NCBI RefSeq assembly: GCF_003670115.1
Contig: NZ_QQTY01000007.1
Coordinates: 95,482-159,481, forward strand
Source: Natronorubrum halophilum
Lineage (GTDB): Archaea > Halobacteriota > Halobacteria > Halobacteriales > Natrialbaceae
DNA: 64,000 bases
Direction: 5' to 3'
Below the pieces are notes generated by a model that was not told where the DNA came from, did no database searches, and was given only the letters and a program-made list of their open reading frames with translations. Made by a program: the position numbers and the translations under genes. Below, piece by piece: positions 28,653 through 37,331 of this stretch (its first letter is position 1; each line of letters opens with the position of its first letter).

Positions 28653-29426
28653 GTGAAGCGGCGCGTATTCCTCGGAATGGTCGGCTCGCTCGCCTCGGTC
28701 GGGACGCTGGCCTATGCGACTCGAGATCCCGTCACCACGCTCGAGGTTCGGGTCTGGCTCTCGAACGGAGCCGTGACGTACGATGGCGTCATGGACCGCA
28801 TACTCGAGTATCTCGAGGAGATTCTCGCTCTCGAACACTGGTCGCTCGAGCTGTCAGCCGGGGGAACGGTCGAGGTCTCAACCGAAGACGGGGCGCGGGT
28901 TACCACCAGCGGAGAGTGGCCGATGGCCATCGCCTCGGGAGCGATCGGGAGCCGTGATATCACGCCCGCGGCGGACGTCAACGTGCTCGTGACGGACGGA
29001 CAGATGGAGCGGGCGCCGACCGGATACGGACTTCCGCATATCGCCTCGGTCGGCGGGGCTCGACATCTCTCCTCGCTCGACTCCTTCGACGCCCTTCTCG
29101 CGACGCCGGAGGCCGACGTCGACCGGTGGATCGTCCCGAACGAGCGTGGACCGCGGACGATGCAGATACTCGTCCACGAGATCGGCCACGCGCTCGGATT
29201 GCACCACGATCACGGTGTCTCGTTTCGCGACGGTGATGCGATTGTCGCGACGCCGATGCTGAGCAGTTATGCCTGGACGGCCGACTACGGTGGTGACCGC
29301 TCACGGTGTGGTGGGAGTTACCCGGATCCAGCCGACCACACTCGGAAACTCAGTCTGGCCTTCTCGTCGTGTGCACACCGCGACCTCGAAGCGTACAGCG
29401 GTGGAATGACCCCGCAGAACAGATAG
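28653..29426 (+). CDS. Tat-exported metzincin-like metalloprotease
   Basis: The protein has 257 residues from the GTG at 28653. A Tat-like signal, MKRRVFLGMVGSLASVG, leads. The zinc site LVHEIGHALGLHHDHG gives His175, Glu176, His179 and His185, the HExxHxxGxxH pattern of metzincins. A methionine-containing turn, ATPMLSSYAW, follows about 30 residues later, as the class requires. The protein probably acts outside the membrane. It looks like the archaeal M10/archaemetzincin-like families but has no hemopexin or other extra domain. The substrate is unknown. Confidence 0.75.
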   Translation: MKRRVFLGMVGSLASVGTLAYATRDPVTTLEVRVWLSNGAVTYDGVMDRILEYLEEILALEHWSLELSAGGTVEVSTEDGARVTTSGEWPMAIASGAIGSRDITPAADVNVLVTDGQMERAPTGYGLPHIASVGGARHLSSLDSFDALLATPEADVDRWIVPNERGPRTMQILVHEIGHALGLHHDHGVSFRDGDAIVATPMLSSYAWTADYGGDRSRCGGSYPDPADHTRKLSLAFSSCAHRDLEAYSGGMTPQNR

Positions 29427-29473
29427 ACGTCCGAGTGGTACCAGTAGCAGCGGCCGAACCGATTTCGGAGCCG

Positions 29474-29827
29474 TTACTCGTCGTCGTTCCCCTCGTTTTC
29501 TCCGCGAACGAAACTCGCCTGCGTGTCACCGTCCTGTTCGGAACGATCCGCACTCGGTCCTTCGATGAGCGACTCGAAGTCGTCGACATCGTCGTACTGG
29601 TCCTGGTAGACGAGCGCTGCTTTTCCCGTGGCTGTAATCTCGTATAGCCCGGACCGGTCTGCCGGACCGATCTTCCGAACGAGCCCGTAATCCTCCAGCA
29701 CCGGAAGCCGAGTGTTGATGTTCTTGCGGCTCTTGCCCGTGTGTGCAGCGAGATTCGTTGCGACGTTTCGACCCTTGTCCTCGAGCGCCTCGAGGATCAG
29801 GAAATCAGTAGGTTGGCGAAGCTTCAC
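29474..29827 (-). CDS. PhiH1 repressor-like winged-helix regulator
   Basis: The protein has 117 residues. It begins MKLRQPTDFLILEALEDKGR, and the recognition part NVATNLAAHTGKSRKNINTR belongs to the winged helix. LYEITATGKAALVYQDQ closes the wing. This is the PhiH1-repressor-like group, named after the halovirus phiH repressor and widespread in haloarchaeal chromosomes. The last 40 residues are acidic and disordered. It converges with the metalloprotease gene. Targets are unknown; no phage genes adjoin it here. Confidence 0.8.
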   Translation of the reverse strand: MKLRQPTDFLILEALEDKGRNVATNLAAHTGKSRKNINTRLPVLEDYGLVRKIGPADRSGLYEITATGKAALVYQDQYDDVDDFESLIEGPSADRSEQDGDTQASFVRGENEGNDDE

Positions 29828-30309
29828 TATCGTTCACTCTCATGTGACACTATATTTCCAGTGGTAACTAATACTTTCGACTTAGTAGGTCATGTTTTGT
29901 ATGGTGATGATTATTGAAAATAGTAAATAATGGTGGAAATTTGAATGAACAACACAACTGAGCCGTCGATAATCGGTTCGTTGTGAAGTCGAATCGATAA
30001 CGAGATCGCCCTGACAGTGCGAGGGATAGGGCACCGCAACCGACAGTACGAGCGAAAAGAGGGCCGACCGAGGACGGGCAGCGAGGATTTTCGAGACCGG
30101 ACCGTGGGAGGTTGGAATCGGGACACAGTGGGGCATTCGAGACTCCCTCATCGAATAACAGCGAGGCAACTCGCGCAGAACAGCGACGACTCCCCCTTCG
30201 AAAAGCAACGACAGCGGCTCACGCGGACCAGCGACGACGGTGAGCGCGGAACAAAGACGGCAATTCGCGCGGAATCACCTCGAACCCGCGTCGCACGGTC
30301 AGGTTCTGG
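29828..30309. other. Intergenic, no gene recognised
   Basis: There are 482 bases between the PhiH1-like regulator and otsB. The first 180 are AT-rich (for example ATTGAAAATAGTAAATAATGG) and must hold the regulator's promoter. The remainder is GC-rich with only chance frames. Confidence 0.4.
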
Positions 30310-31194
30310 TTAGCTCGAGCGGGTCGCTGTGCTCAGCGAACCGTCCGTGACCGATCGTGTACTGATCGAGCGCAACTCGGGTTCGCCGCGTTCGAGGGCA
30401 TCGATACCGACCGATCCGAGCCACTCGAGCAACCGCGCCACCGCCTCGGGGGAGTCGATCCGACAGGAAGCCGCAGATGGCTCGTCGCCACCAACTCGAA
30501 CACCGATCCCGTCCGATTCAACCGTCCGAAACGCCGACTCGTCGGTCACGTCGTCACCGATATAGATCGGCACCGTATCGGGGGGCATATCGGCCGCGAT
30601 CAACGCGACCGCGTTCCCCTTCCCCCACGGAATCGACGGCCCGATCTCGTAGATCCGTTTTCCGGTCGAAACCTCGAGGGCGTCGCCGCCGACCTGGTCG
30701 ACAACCGCGTGCGTCTGCCGTCGAACGAACGGCTGAGCGTCGTCTGGGACGGATCTGACGTGAACGGTTCCGGTCAAGCGCTTGTTTTCGATCCGGTAGT
30801 TCGGCACGGACTCGAGGGCCGTCTCGAGCGTTTCACAGACTCGTTCGACCTGCGACGCCCGTTTGTTAGCCACCGGGTGGACGGCGACCGATCCGCGGCG
30901 GGCGAGTTCGAGGCCGTGATTGCCGGCGTACATCTTCGGGCCATCGACCCGACCGCGAACGTCGGTCAGCGAACGACCGCTGATGATCGCCGTCGACACC
31001 GCGGGATCCGACGTGAGCGTCGCCAGGGCGTTCTCGTTTGCCGTTGTCGGCGTCGCTTCGTCCGGCTCTTCGACGATCGGCGCGAGTGTCCCATCAAAAT
31101 CGAGACAGAGAAGCAGCCGTGACGCGTCGGCGAGTGTCGAACGGATCTGTGCTCGCTGCTCGTCGATCGGTGATGGCGGTGTTAGAGTCGACAT
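30310..31194 (-). CDS. otsB: Trehalose-6-phosphate phosphatase
   Basis: The protein has 294 residues of the HAD superfamily. Motif 1 is LCLDFDGTLAP (nucleophile Asp32, acid Asp34). Motif 2 is TAIISGRSLTDVRG. The trehalose-phosphatase stretch YAGNHGLELARRG and the motif 4 aspartates of PIYIGDDVTDESAF are intact. It converts trehalose-6-phosphate to trehalose, a compatible solute. It follows otsA with three bases between stop and start on the minus strand, a clear operon. The last 25 residues are a polar tail. Confidence 0.92.
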   Translation of the reverse strand: MSTLTPPSPIDEQRAQIRSTLADASRLLLCLDFDGTLAPIVEEPDEATPTTANENALATLTSDPAVSTAIISGRSLTDVRGRVDGPKMYAGNHGLELARRGSVAVHPVANKRASQVERVCETLETALESVPNYRIENKRLTGTVHVRSVPDDAQPFVRRQTHAVVDQVGGDALEVSTGKRIYEIGPSIPWGKGNAVALIAADMPPDTVPIYIGDDVTDESAFRTVESDGIGVRVGGDEPSAASCRIDSPEAVARLLEWLGSVGIDALERGEPELRSISTRSVTDGSLSTATRSS

Positions 31195-31197
31195 CGA

Positions 31198-33000
31198 TTA
31201 CAGTTGCGGTGTTCGTTCGTGCGGATCAAAGTACGAATCCGAATTCGTGTCAGTGTCCGATCCCGTGTTTGAGCCCGCGTTCGAATCAGGATCGGAATCG
31301 CGATCAGTACGTTCGTCAAACTCTCGCTTCAGGTCCGAGTCAGGGCCTCGAGCGGGACCATCGCCGTGAACGCGACGGATCCAGTCGAACTGGGTCTCCA
31401 TCCACCACTCGAGGTCGCCCTCGAGAACCCGCTTCCGAAGCGTGTTCATCCGACGCTGTCGCTCGTCGGAGGGCATCGAGACCGCCGTTTCGATCTGTCG
31501 TGCGAATCCGTCGATATCGGTCGGATCGATCGTGAGCGCGTGCGAGCCGAGCGTCTCGTGAGCACCGGTTCCCTCGCTCAACACTAACGTACCATCCCCG
31601 TCGATGCTCGCGGCGACGTACTCCTGTGCGACCAGGTTCATCCCGTCGACGAGCGGACTCACGACCATTAGATCCGCGCGCCGATACAGCGCACAGAGAT
31701 CGGCGGCCGAGATGTGGTCTTCGGTGTAGACGATCGGATCCCACTCACGCGTGCCGAATCGCCGATTGATCCGTTCGGCTTCGCTCCGGACGAGTTCGCC
31801 GTGTTTCTCGTACGCCCGAATGTCGGTTCGGGAAGGGGTAGCCGTCTGAACGAACGTGAACTCGCCGTGCCACGCCGGATTTCGCTCGAGGAACCGCTCG
31901 ATGGCGGCCAGCCGTTCGGGAATCCCCTTCGAATAGTCGAGTCGATCGACGCCGAGTCCGATGACGTTCTCGCGTTGAATGTCGTATCGATCGAACAGCG
32001 ACGAGAGCTGTGACGCTGAAACCGATCGGGCATCCTGATCGTACGACTCGGCATCGACCCCCATCGGCGTCGCGACGACGCGGGTCGTCTCGCCATCGTA
32101 TCGAACGGTCCGGCGTTCCCGGTCGACGTCCGCGGCCGGCAGGTACCGCTGCACGCAGTCGAGGAAGCGGTCGGCGTACCTGTCGATATGGAACCCCAAC
32201 AGATCGTTCCCGAGCAACCCCTCGAGAACGCGAACGCCCACCGGGCAGCGCTGAAAGGTCGCCGCCGACGGCCACGGAATGTGCCAGAACTGCGCAACGG
32301 TCGTCGACCGTGGAACCGACTCGCAGATCATTCGCGGGGCGAGCGCGAAGTGGTAGTCCTGAAGCCAGACGACCGAGTCAGCCGTCGCGTGCTCGCTCAC
32401 CGCCTCGGCGAAACGCTCGTTGACCGTCCGGTACCACTCGAAATCGTTCGGTCGGTTTTCGACGAGGTCGGTGAATCCGTGACACAACGGCCAGAGAACG
32501 CGATTGCTGAATCCGTAGTAGTAGGAGTCGACCGCCTCGTCCGAGAGGTCGATGCGCTGGAGCGTATAGGCCTCCTCGTCCGGCGGGACAGCAACGCGGT
32601 CGTGTTCGTCCGCGACGGCGAAGTCGGCGTCACCGTCGCCCCAGGCGATCCACGTTCCTTCGGCCCGTTGGAGGACGGGATCGAGACCGGCAGTCAGTCC
32701 GCCGGTCGGTTCATCGACCGTTATGGACCGATCGGCAGTCTCGGCAGCCGACTCGGAAACGGAACTATCGGCTTGCCTCTCTCCGTCTTCGGAGACATCC
32801 GGTGGTTCCTTCGTGTCCGCGGCCGACACCGCCTCCTCGTATTCGTGTCGATATGGTTGGCGGTTCGAAACAACGATCAGTGGACCGGGACAGGACGGCC
32901 CGTCGGACCGGACGTCATCGGTCCCTCGACCGTACCCGTCGGCCCGTAGCTGTCGATTGTTCGGGTGCGTCGACGACGACCGCGCGTCGGTAAATCGCAT
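31198..33000 (-). CDS. otsA: Trehalose-6-phosphate synthase
   Basis: The protein has 600 residues of glycosyltransferase family 20. Landmarks are LIVVSNRQPYRHEY near 41, WPLCHG, VWLQDYHFALAPRMI, FWHIPWPSAATFQRCP, LLGNDLLGFHIDRYADRFL (in parts), LGVDRLDYSKGIPERL and VSPLVDGMNLVAQEYVA. It joins glucose from UDP- or GDP-glucose to glucose-6-phosphate. Two acidic inserts are unusual: residues about 58-105 and a C-terminal Asp/Ser/Asn-rich tail. It forms an operon with otsB for osmolyte synthesis. Confidence 0.92.
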   Translation of the reverse strand: MRFTDARSSSTHPNNRQLRADGYGRGTDDVRSDGPSCPGPLIVVSNRQPYRHEYEEAVSAADTKEPPDVSEDGERQADSSVSESAAETADRSITVDEPTGGLTAGLDPVLQRAEGTWIAWGDGDADFAVADEHDRVAVPPDEEAYTLQRIDLSDEAVDSYYYGFSNRVLWPLCHGFTDLVENRPNDFEWYRTVNERFAEAVSEHATADSVVWLQDYHFALAPRMICESVPRSTTVAQFWHIPWPSAATFQRCPVGVRVLEGLLGNDLLGFHIDRYADRFLDCVQRYLPAADVDRERRTVRYDGETTRVVATPMGVDAESYDQDARSVSASQLSSLFDRYDIQRENVIGLGVDRLDYSKGIPERLAAIERFLERNPAWHGEFTFVQTATPSRTDIRAYEKHGELVRSEAERINRRFGTREWDPIVYTEDHISAADLCALYRRADLMVVSPLVDGMNLVAQEYVAASIDGDGTLVLSEGTGAHETLGSHALTIDPTDIDGFARQIETAVSMPSDERQRRMNTLRKRVLEGDLEWWMETQFDWIRRVHGDGPARGPDSDLKREFDERTDRDSDPDSNAGSNTGSDTDTNSDSYFDPHERTPQL

Positions 33001-33396
33001 TCGCTGCTATATCACTCCCTCGGACCGGGTTGGTTCGCGGCCTGCATCCGCATGGGAGTCTAATAGTCCCCCCCGATAGTAGCCGAAATCGACCGACTGT
33101 CTGGACGGTGTGACTGACCGACGGTTGACTGTGTGCGGTGGTTGGCGTGCGTGCGGTGGTTGATCGGTGGTTGGCGTACGGCGGTGGTTGATCGCGGTAG
33201 GTTAGCCTACGTGTGGCGGTTGATCGCGGTAGGTTAGCCTACGTGTGGCGGTTGATCGTGGTAGGTTAGCCTACGTGTGGCGGTTGATCGCGGTGATTGG
33301 CGTACGTGCGGTGGTTGATCGGTGGTTGGCGTGCGTGCGGTTACCCGTCCGCGAGACGGACCAAACGTTCTTTCCGCTCTCGTGTGAATCGCCGGT
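33001..33396. other. Intergenic region with minisatellite
   Basis: There are 396 bases between the start of otsA and the start of the M24 peptidase, which are divergent. The otsA promoter must lie at the left. Most of the rest is a GT-rich tandem repeat, listed separately. Confidence 0.6.
33132..33340. repeat. GT-rich minisatellite with a dyad in each unit
   Basis: Three copies of GTAGGTTAGCCTAC sit at 33197-33210, 33229-33242 and 33261-33274, exactly 32 bases apart. The spacer GTGTGGCGGTTGATCG is conserved between them. Each carries the inverted repeat GTAGG/CCTAC with a four-base loop. A 27-base segment beginning GTGCGGTGGTTGATCGG is identical at 33151-33177 and 33306-33332 and flanks the array. 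The position between divergent genes makes a regulatory role possible, but nothing shows it. Confidence 0.85.
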
Positions 33397-34668
33397 ATGC
33401 ACTCTCCGTTCGAAAATCGGATTCGGGCGTGTAAGCGACGACTCGAGCGCACCGATGCGGCGTTGCTCGTCTGCTTTCCGAGTCCGAATCTGACCTACCT
33501 CACCGGCTTCGAGGAGTCGCCGTCCGAGCGCCACCTGTTGTTGTTCGTTCCGCAAACAGGCGATCCCGTCTTCGTCGCACCCGCGATGTACGAACAACAA
33601 CTCGCGGGACTGCCGCTCGGCGATCCGCCGCTCGAGTTGCGATTGTGGGACGACGACGATGACCCCGTTGACCTGATCGATACCGTTCTCGAGGAGATAG
33701 TCGGCCGAAACGGATTCGAGGAAAAACTCGGTCGAGGTGAATTCGAGGATAGTCAGGATGAACGCGGTCGAGGCGAATTCGAGGGCAGTCGGGATGAACG
33801 CGAGGCCGCCTCCGCAGGCGATTCGGCACCGTCGATCCTCGTCGACGATCGGCTGTGGGCGACGTTCACGCACGACCTCCGGGAGTGCGTTCCGAACGCA
33901 ACGTTCGGTCTCGCGAGTACCGTCCTCGAGGACCTGTGGATCCGCAAAGACGAGGTCGAACTCGAGGCGCTTCGACGGGCCGGGACGATCGCCGATCGCG
34001 TCTCGCTCGAGGTTCGCTCGCGCGGGGAGGACCTCGTCGGGACGACCGAAGCGGAACTGGCGAGTGAGATCGAGCGACTGCTCGCAACCTCCGGCGGCGG
34101 TGAGCCGTCGTTTACGACGATCGTCGCGTCGGGACCGAACGGCGCGCGACCACACCACCACAGCGGAGACCGAGCGATCGAACCCGGTGACCCGATCGTT
34201 CTGGATTTCGGCGCGTTCGTCGCGGCGGACCTCGAGGCGGGAACGGGTCGATATCCCGGCGACCAGACCCGGACGATGGTCGTCGGCGAGCCCTCACCCG
34301 AGTACGAACGCGTTCACGAAACCGTATTGTCGGCACAGAAAGCTGCGATCGACGCCGTCGAACCGGGCGTGGCTGCTGGCGCGATCGACCGGGCCGCGCG
34401 GTCAGTTATCGAAGACGCCGGCTACGGCGACGCCTTCGTCCACCGAACCGGCCACGGCGTCGGACTCGAGGTCCACGAGCCACCCTACATCGTCGACGGC
34501 AACGACCGCGAGCTCGAGCCCGGAATGGTGTTCAGCGTCGAGCCGGGCATCTACCTCGAGGGCAAATTCGGGGTCAGGATCGAAGATCTCGTCGTGGTCA
34601 CTGAAGGCGGCGCTGAACGACTGAACGACTCACCCCGTGGCTGGGAAACCGGTGGTAGACGCCGGTAG
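33397..34668 (+). CDS. M24 family Xaa-Pro dipeptidase
   Basis: The protein has 423 residues with a creatinase-like N-terminal domain and a pita-bread peptidase domain. The five metal ligands can be placed: Asp of IVLDFGAF, Asp of YPGDQTRTMV, His of HRTGHGVGLEVHEPP, Glu of FSVEPGIYL and Glu of GVRIEDLVVV. It probably cleaves X-Pro dipeptides in the cytoplasm. Two 12-residue repeats, GRGEFEDSQDER and GRGEFEGSRDER, form an insert near residue 110 that is encoded by a 36-base tandem duplication. It is monocistronic. Confidence 0.88.
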   Translation: MHSPFENRIRACKRRLERTDAALLVCFPSPNLTYLTGFEESPSERHLLLFVPQTGDPVFVAPAMYEQQLAGLPLGDPPLELRLWDDDDDPVDLIDTVLEEIVGRNGFEEKLGRGEFEDSQDERGRGEFEGSRDEREAASAGDSAPSILVDDRLWATFTHDLRECVPNATFGLASTVLEDLWIRKDEVELEALRRAGTIADRVSLEVRSRGEDLVGTTEAELASEIERLLATSGGGEPSFTTIVASGPNGARPHHHSGDRAIEPGDPIVLDFGAFVAADLEAGTGRYPGDQTRTMVVGEPSPEYERVHETVLSAQKAAIDAVEPGVAAGAIDRAARSVIEDAGYGDAFVHRTGHGVGLEVHEPPYIVDGNDRELEPGMVFSVEPGIYLEGKFGVRIEDLVVVTEGGAERLNDSPRGWETGGRRR

Positions 34669-34702
34669 CAGACACGAGTGGTACGAAGAGAGACGAACGC
34701 AA

Positions 34703-34746
34703 GACACCGGGTTTCCGATGAAACCGACACCAGGTTTCCGGTGGAA
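34703..34746 (-). repeat. Two ORB-like repeats downstream of orc1
   Basis: Sites at 34703-34723 and 34726-34746 read, on the minus strand, TTTCATCGGAAACCCGGTGT and TTCCACCGGAAACCTGGTGT. They match the motif of the origin on the other side of the orc1 gene and have the orientation of its left-hand sites. They lie between the M24 peptidase stop and the orc1 stop. Confidence 0.75.
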
Positions 34747-34791
34747 TCCACCATTTCGATACCCACTACGCGCCATCCGTTCCGATACCCA

Positions 34792-35997
34792 TTACGCGTC
34801 GTCCGTTTCGACGAGAACCTTCCGGACGACGTCCGGGTCCTCGAGCAGTTGGTGCTCGGTGTAACTTCCTTCCGCGCTACCGCCGCTCTGGCGGGATTGC
34901 TCGATAATATCGAGGAACGCGTGTTCTTTCAGCAGGTCACGAACCCGTCGAAGCGAGAGCGTATCGGAGCCTTCCTGGCGGCAGATCTCCTCGTAGACGT
35001 CGAAGATCTTGGTCGTCCGGAATCCATCCTCGTTGGGCGTGTTGAGCGCGAGAACCGCGAGCGCCTGCAACACGTATCGGGAATGCGGTGTCGAGCCCCG
35101 AATGAGCTCCCGGAACCGGTCGGTTTCGGCCCGTTCGCGGGCCTGCACGATGAACTCCTCGCGAACCGTCTCGCTGCCGTTGGACTGGGCGATCTCGCCG
35201 GCATACCGAAGGATATCGATCGCCTTCCGGGCGTCACCGTGTTCGCGCGCAGCGAGGGCTGCAGCCCGCGGAACGACCGACGGCTCGAGTATCTCGTCTT
35301 TGAACGCGTCGCTTCGAGCCTGCATAATGTCTCGAAGCTGGTTCGCGTCGTACGGCGGGAAGACGAACTCGCGTTCACAGAGACTGGATTTGACCCGCTC
35401 GTCCATCCGATCCTTGTACTTGATTTTGTTACTGATACCGATCACGCCGATTTTGCACGACTCGAGTTTGCCGGCTTCTCCCGCGCGCGAAAGTTGCATC
35501 AGAATGTCGTCGTCGTCGAGTTTATCGACCTCGTCCAGAATGATGAGAACGACCTCGTATTGGGTATCCAGGACCCGCCAGAGGCGCTTGTAGTACGTCG
35601 ACGTGCTGAGCCCCTTGTCGGGAATCTTGACGTCGGTGATCGCTGAATCGTTCAGCGAGTGAGCGATCGTCTGGACGGCCTGGGTCTCCGTGCTATCCTG
35701 TGCGCAGTCGACGTAGGCGAAGTCGGCCGTGACACCTTCATCTTTTGCGACACGAACCAGCCGCTCCGAGATGTGTTTTGCACAGAGTGACTTTCCGGTG
35801 CCCGTCTTGCCGTAGATAAGCAGATTGCTCGGGCTCTGCCCGAAGATGGCCGGATTGACGGCGTTCGCGAGATCCGCGATCTCGTCGTCTCGGCCGACGA
35901 TACGCCCCTCCTCGGGGAGGTGGTTGATCTCGAGCAGTTCCTTGTTCTCGAAGATTGGATCGTCACGGGTGAAGAGGTCATCGCCGGAGCTCGACAT
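34792..35997 (-). CDS. orc1: Orc1/Cdc6 replication initiator
   Basis: The protein has 401 residues from MSSSGDDLFTRD at 35997. An upstream in-frame ATG at 36066 is rejected because the extra residues are just a translated ORB repeat. AAA+ motifs are Walker A IYGKTGTGKS (61-70) and Walker B LIILDEVD (151-158). Sensor regions and a C-terminal winged helix (about 310-400, SLRRVRDLLKEHAFLDIIEQ) follow. Orc1/Cdc6 binds ORB repeats and starts replication. Ten such repeats surround this gene, so it is very likely the cognate initiator of the adjacent origin. Confidence 0.93.
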   Translation of the reverse strand: MSSSGDDLFTRDDPIFENKELLEINHLPEEGRIVGRDDEIADLANAVNPAIFGQSPSNLLIYGKTGTGKSLCAKHISERLVRVAKDEGVTADFAYVDCAQDSTETQAVQTIAHSLNDSAITDVKIPDKGLSTSTYYKRLWRVLDTQYEVVLIILDEVDKLDDDDILMQLSRAGEAGKLESCKIGVIGISNKIKYKDRMDERVKSSLCEREFVFPPYDANQLRDIMQARSDAFKDEILEPSVVPRAAALAAREHGDARKAIDILRYAGEIAQSNGSETVREEFIVQARERAETDRFRELIRGSTPHSRYVLQALAVLALNTPNEDGFRTTKIFDVYEEICRQEGSDTLSLRRVRDLLKEHAFLDIIEQSRQSGGSAEGSYTEHQLLEDPDVVRKVLVETDDA

Positions 35998-36005
35998 AGA
36001 GTATA

Positions 36006-36026
36006 GACACCACGTTTCCGGTGAAA
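36006..36026 (-). promoter_or_regulatory. ORB-like repeat in the orc1 promoter
   Basis: It reads TTTCACCGGAAACGTGGTGT on the minus strand and ends nine bases before the orc1 ATG. An AGTAAAG box at about 36028-36034 lies just upstream, so initiator bound here would cover the transcription start. This suggests autoregulation. Confidence 0.7.
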
Positions 36027-36147
36027 CGTCTTTACTGTTTGGACTCGAGAGCGGAAAATCCGTCACGGTGACGAATTTGGCGTCGAGAGCGATTCTCGAG
36101 CGGGTGGGGTGGACGAAGAGCGGGAGGGTGCTCGATTAGAGCACACA

Positions 36148-36232
36148 CACACCGGGTTTCCGGTGAAATGGGGTGAACGGGGTGGGGGGTGCAGTTGAAA
36201 CGGGGGTTGAGGTTCACCGGAAACCCGGTGTG
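36148..36232. repeat. Inverted pair of ORB-like repeats
   Basis: 36148-36168 (minus: TTTCACCGGAAACCCGGTGT) and 36212-36232 (plus: GTTCACCGGAAACCCGGTGT) face each other 43 bases apart. In both, CACCGG and CCGGTG make a perfect dyad about AAAC. Confidence 0.85.
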
Positions 36233-36351
36233 TGAGAGAAACTGAGAGACACAAATTCGTGGTTCAGACCCATTAGAAGCACAATACGAGTAGTATTAGA
36301 ATAGGAAAACGGGGTGATGAAAATACAGGAGAAGAGTAAATGAGACAAGAA

Positions 36352-36410
36352 CCCCACAGGATAAGAAGCCACAAAGATGAGAGACAACAGCCCTCAAAGA
36401 GACTGTGGGG
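36352..36410. repeat. Eight-base inverted repeat inside the origin
   Basis: CCCCACAG at 36352-36359 and CTGTGGGG at 36403-36410 are perfect complements 43 bases apart, within the purine-rich left arm of the origin. Confidence 0.5.
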
Positions 36411-36532
36411 TAAGGAATAGTGAACAATAACCGAATGAGAATGTCACGATATCACTCGAGACCGCCATCGAGAACGGCTCAGAATCGGGATTTCCGGTGA
36501 ATCATCGCTCGTTGGCTAACGCCAACACAGGC

Positions 36533-36635
36533 AAGATGTTATTTAACTTAATGGACTTTTTAGTTTACTGCACCTTATAATTAACTATTCCTCGGACGGG
36601 TGACTGTTAATTGTTCTACAGTTAAACTTCAATGG
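36533..36635. other. AT-rich candidate DNA unwinding element
   Basis: The stretch contains GTTATTTAACTTAATGGAC, TTTTTAGTTTAC, TTATAATTAACTATTCC and GTTAATTG, and is much AT-richer than its surroundings. It lies between the opposed ORB groups, where duplex opening would be expected. Confidence 0.65.
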
Positions 36636-36790
36636 ATGAGGGTGGTTAACCCAACATTCCCGCTATCATTCTAGAGTCCTATAGACTCGAGAAACTCTGC
36701 AGAGGACCTTCATGGGGCTCTACAATCGAGTCTCGTCCCTTCTATCCGAATGAAGGACGACAAATCATCGCATCACCTCTCCCCAATCCA

Positions 36791-36811
36791 TTTCACCGGA
36801 AACGTGGTGTG
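36791..36811 (+). repeat. ORB-like repeat
   Basis: TTTCACCGGAAACGTGGTGT, first of the right-hand group in plus orientation, on the right of the AT-rich core. Confidence 0.85.
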
Positions 36812-37119
36812 CGCGCGCTCCGATTCTGCCCCTAGAATGATTTCGCTCGTTGGAAGGGTTCGGTACCTCTCCCGTGAATCCCTCCTCTTCTGGAGATCTC
36901 TCTGGTTTACCGTTTTGTCCCGCCGCCTCCAGACTCGTTCTCCGCCTTCACCCTCGTTTTCCATCTCCAGTTTTCTGACTCGAATCCCGACCCCAATCCA
37001 CAGACCTCATTTCTGACCCTCTAGCTGTCCTAACTGTCCTCGTAGAATTCTCGTAGAACCCGTCTCATCGTCAGTCCCCATCCAGATTCACCCTCGCAAT
37101 ATTCGCAGTCGTTCACCTG

Positions 37120-37195
37120 TTTCACCGGAAACCTGGTGTGTCCGCCAAACAGTAGCGTGTGCTTTCTCACTCTCGTTCACCGGAAACGTGGTGTG
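37120..37195 (+). repeat. Two ORB-like repeats in tandem
   Basis: 37120-37140 (TTTCACCGGAAACCTGGTGT) and 37175-37195 (GTTCACCGGAAACGTGGTGT), same orientation, 55 bases start to start. Confidence 0.85.
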
Positions 37196-37331
37196 TCTGT
37201 GCGGATAATCGCGTCGCCGTTCGTCTCTACAGGCTACCGCGTTTCAGTTCCCCGCTTCCCTCGGTCCGGACCTCCCAGACGGTTTTATCACGTCCCGAGT
37301 CACGTATCGCTCCTCCCGTTCGGCCCGGCCA

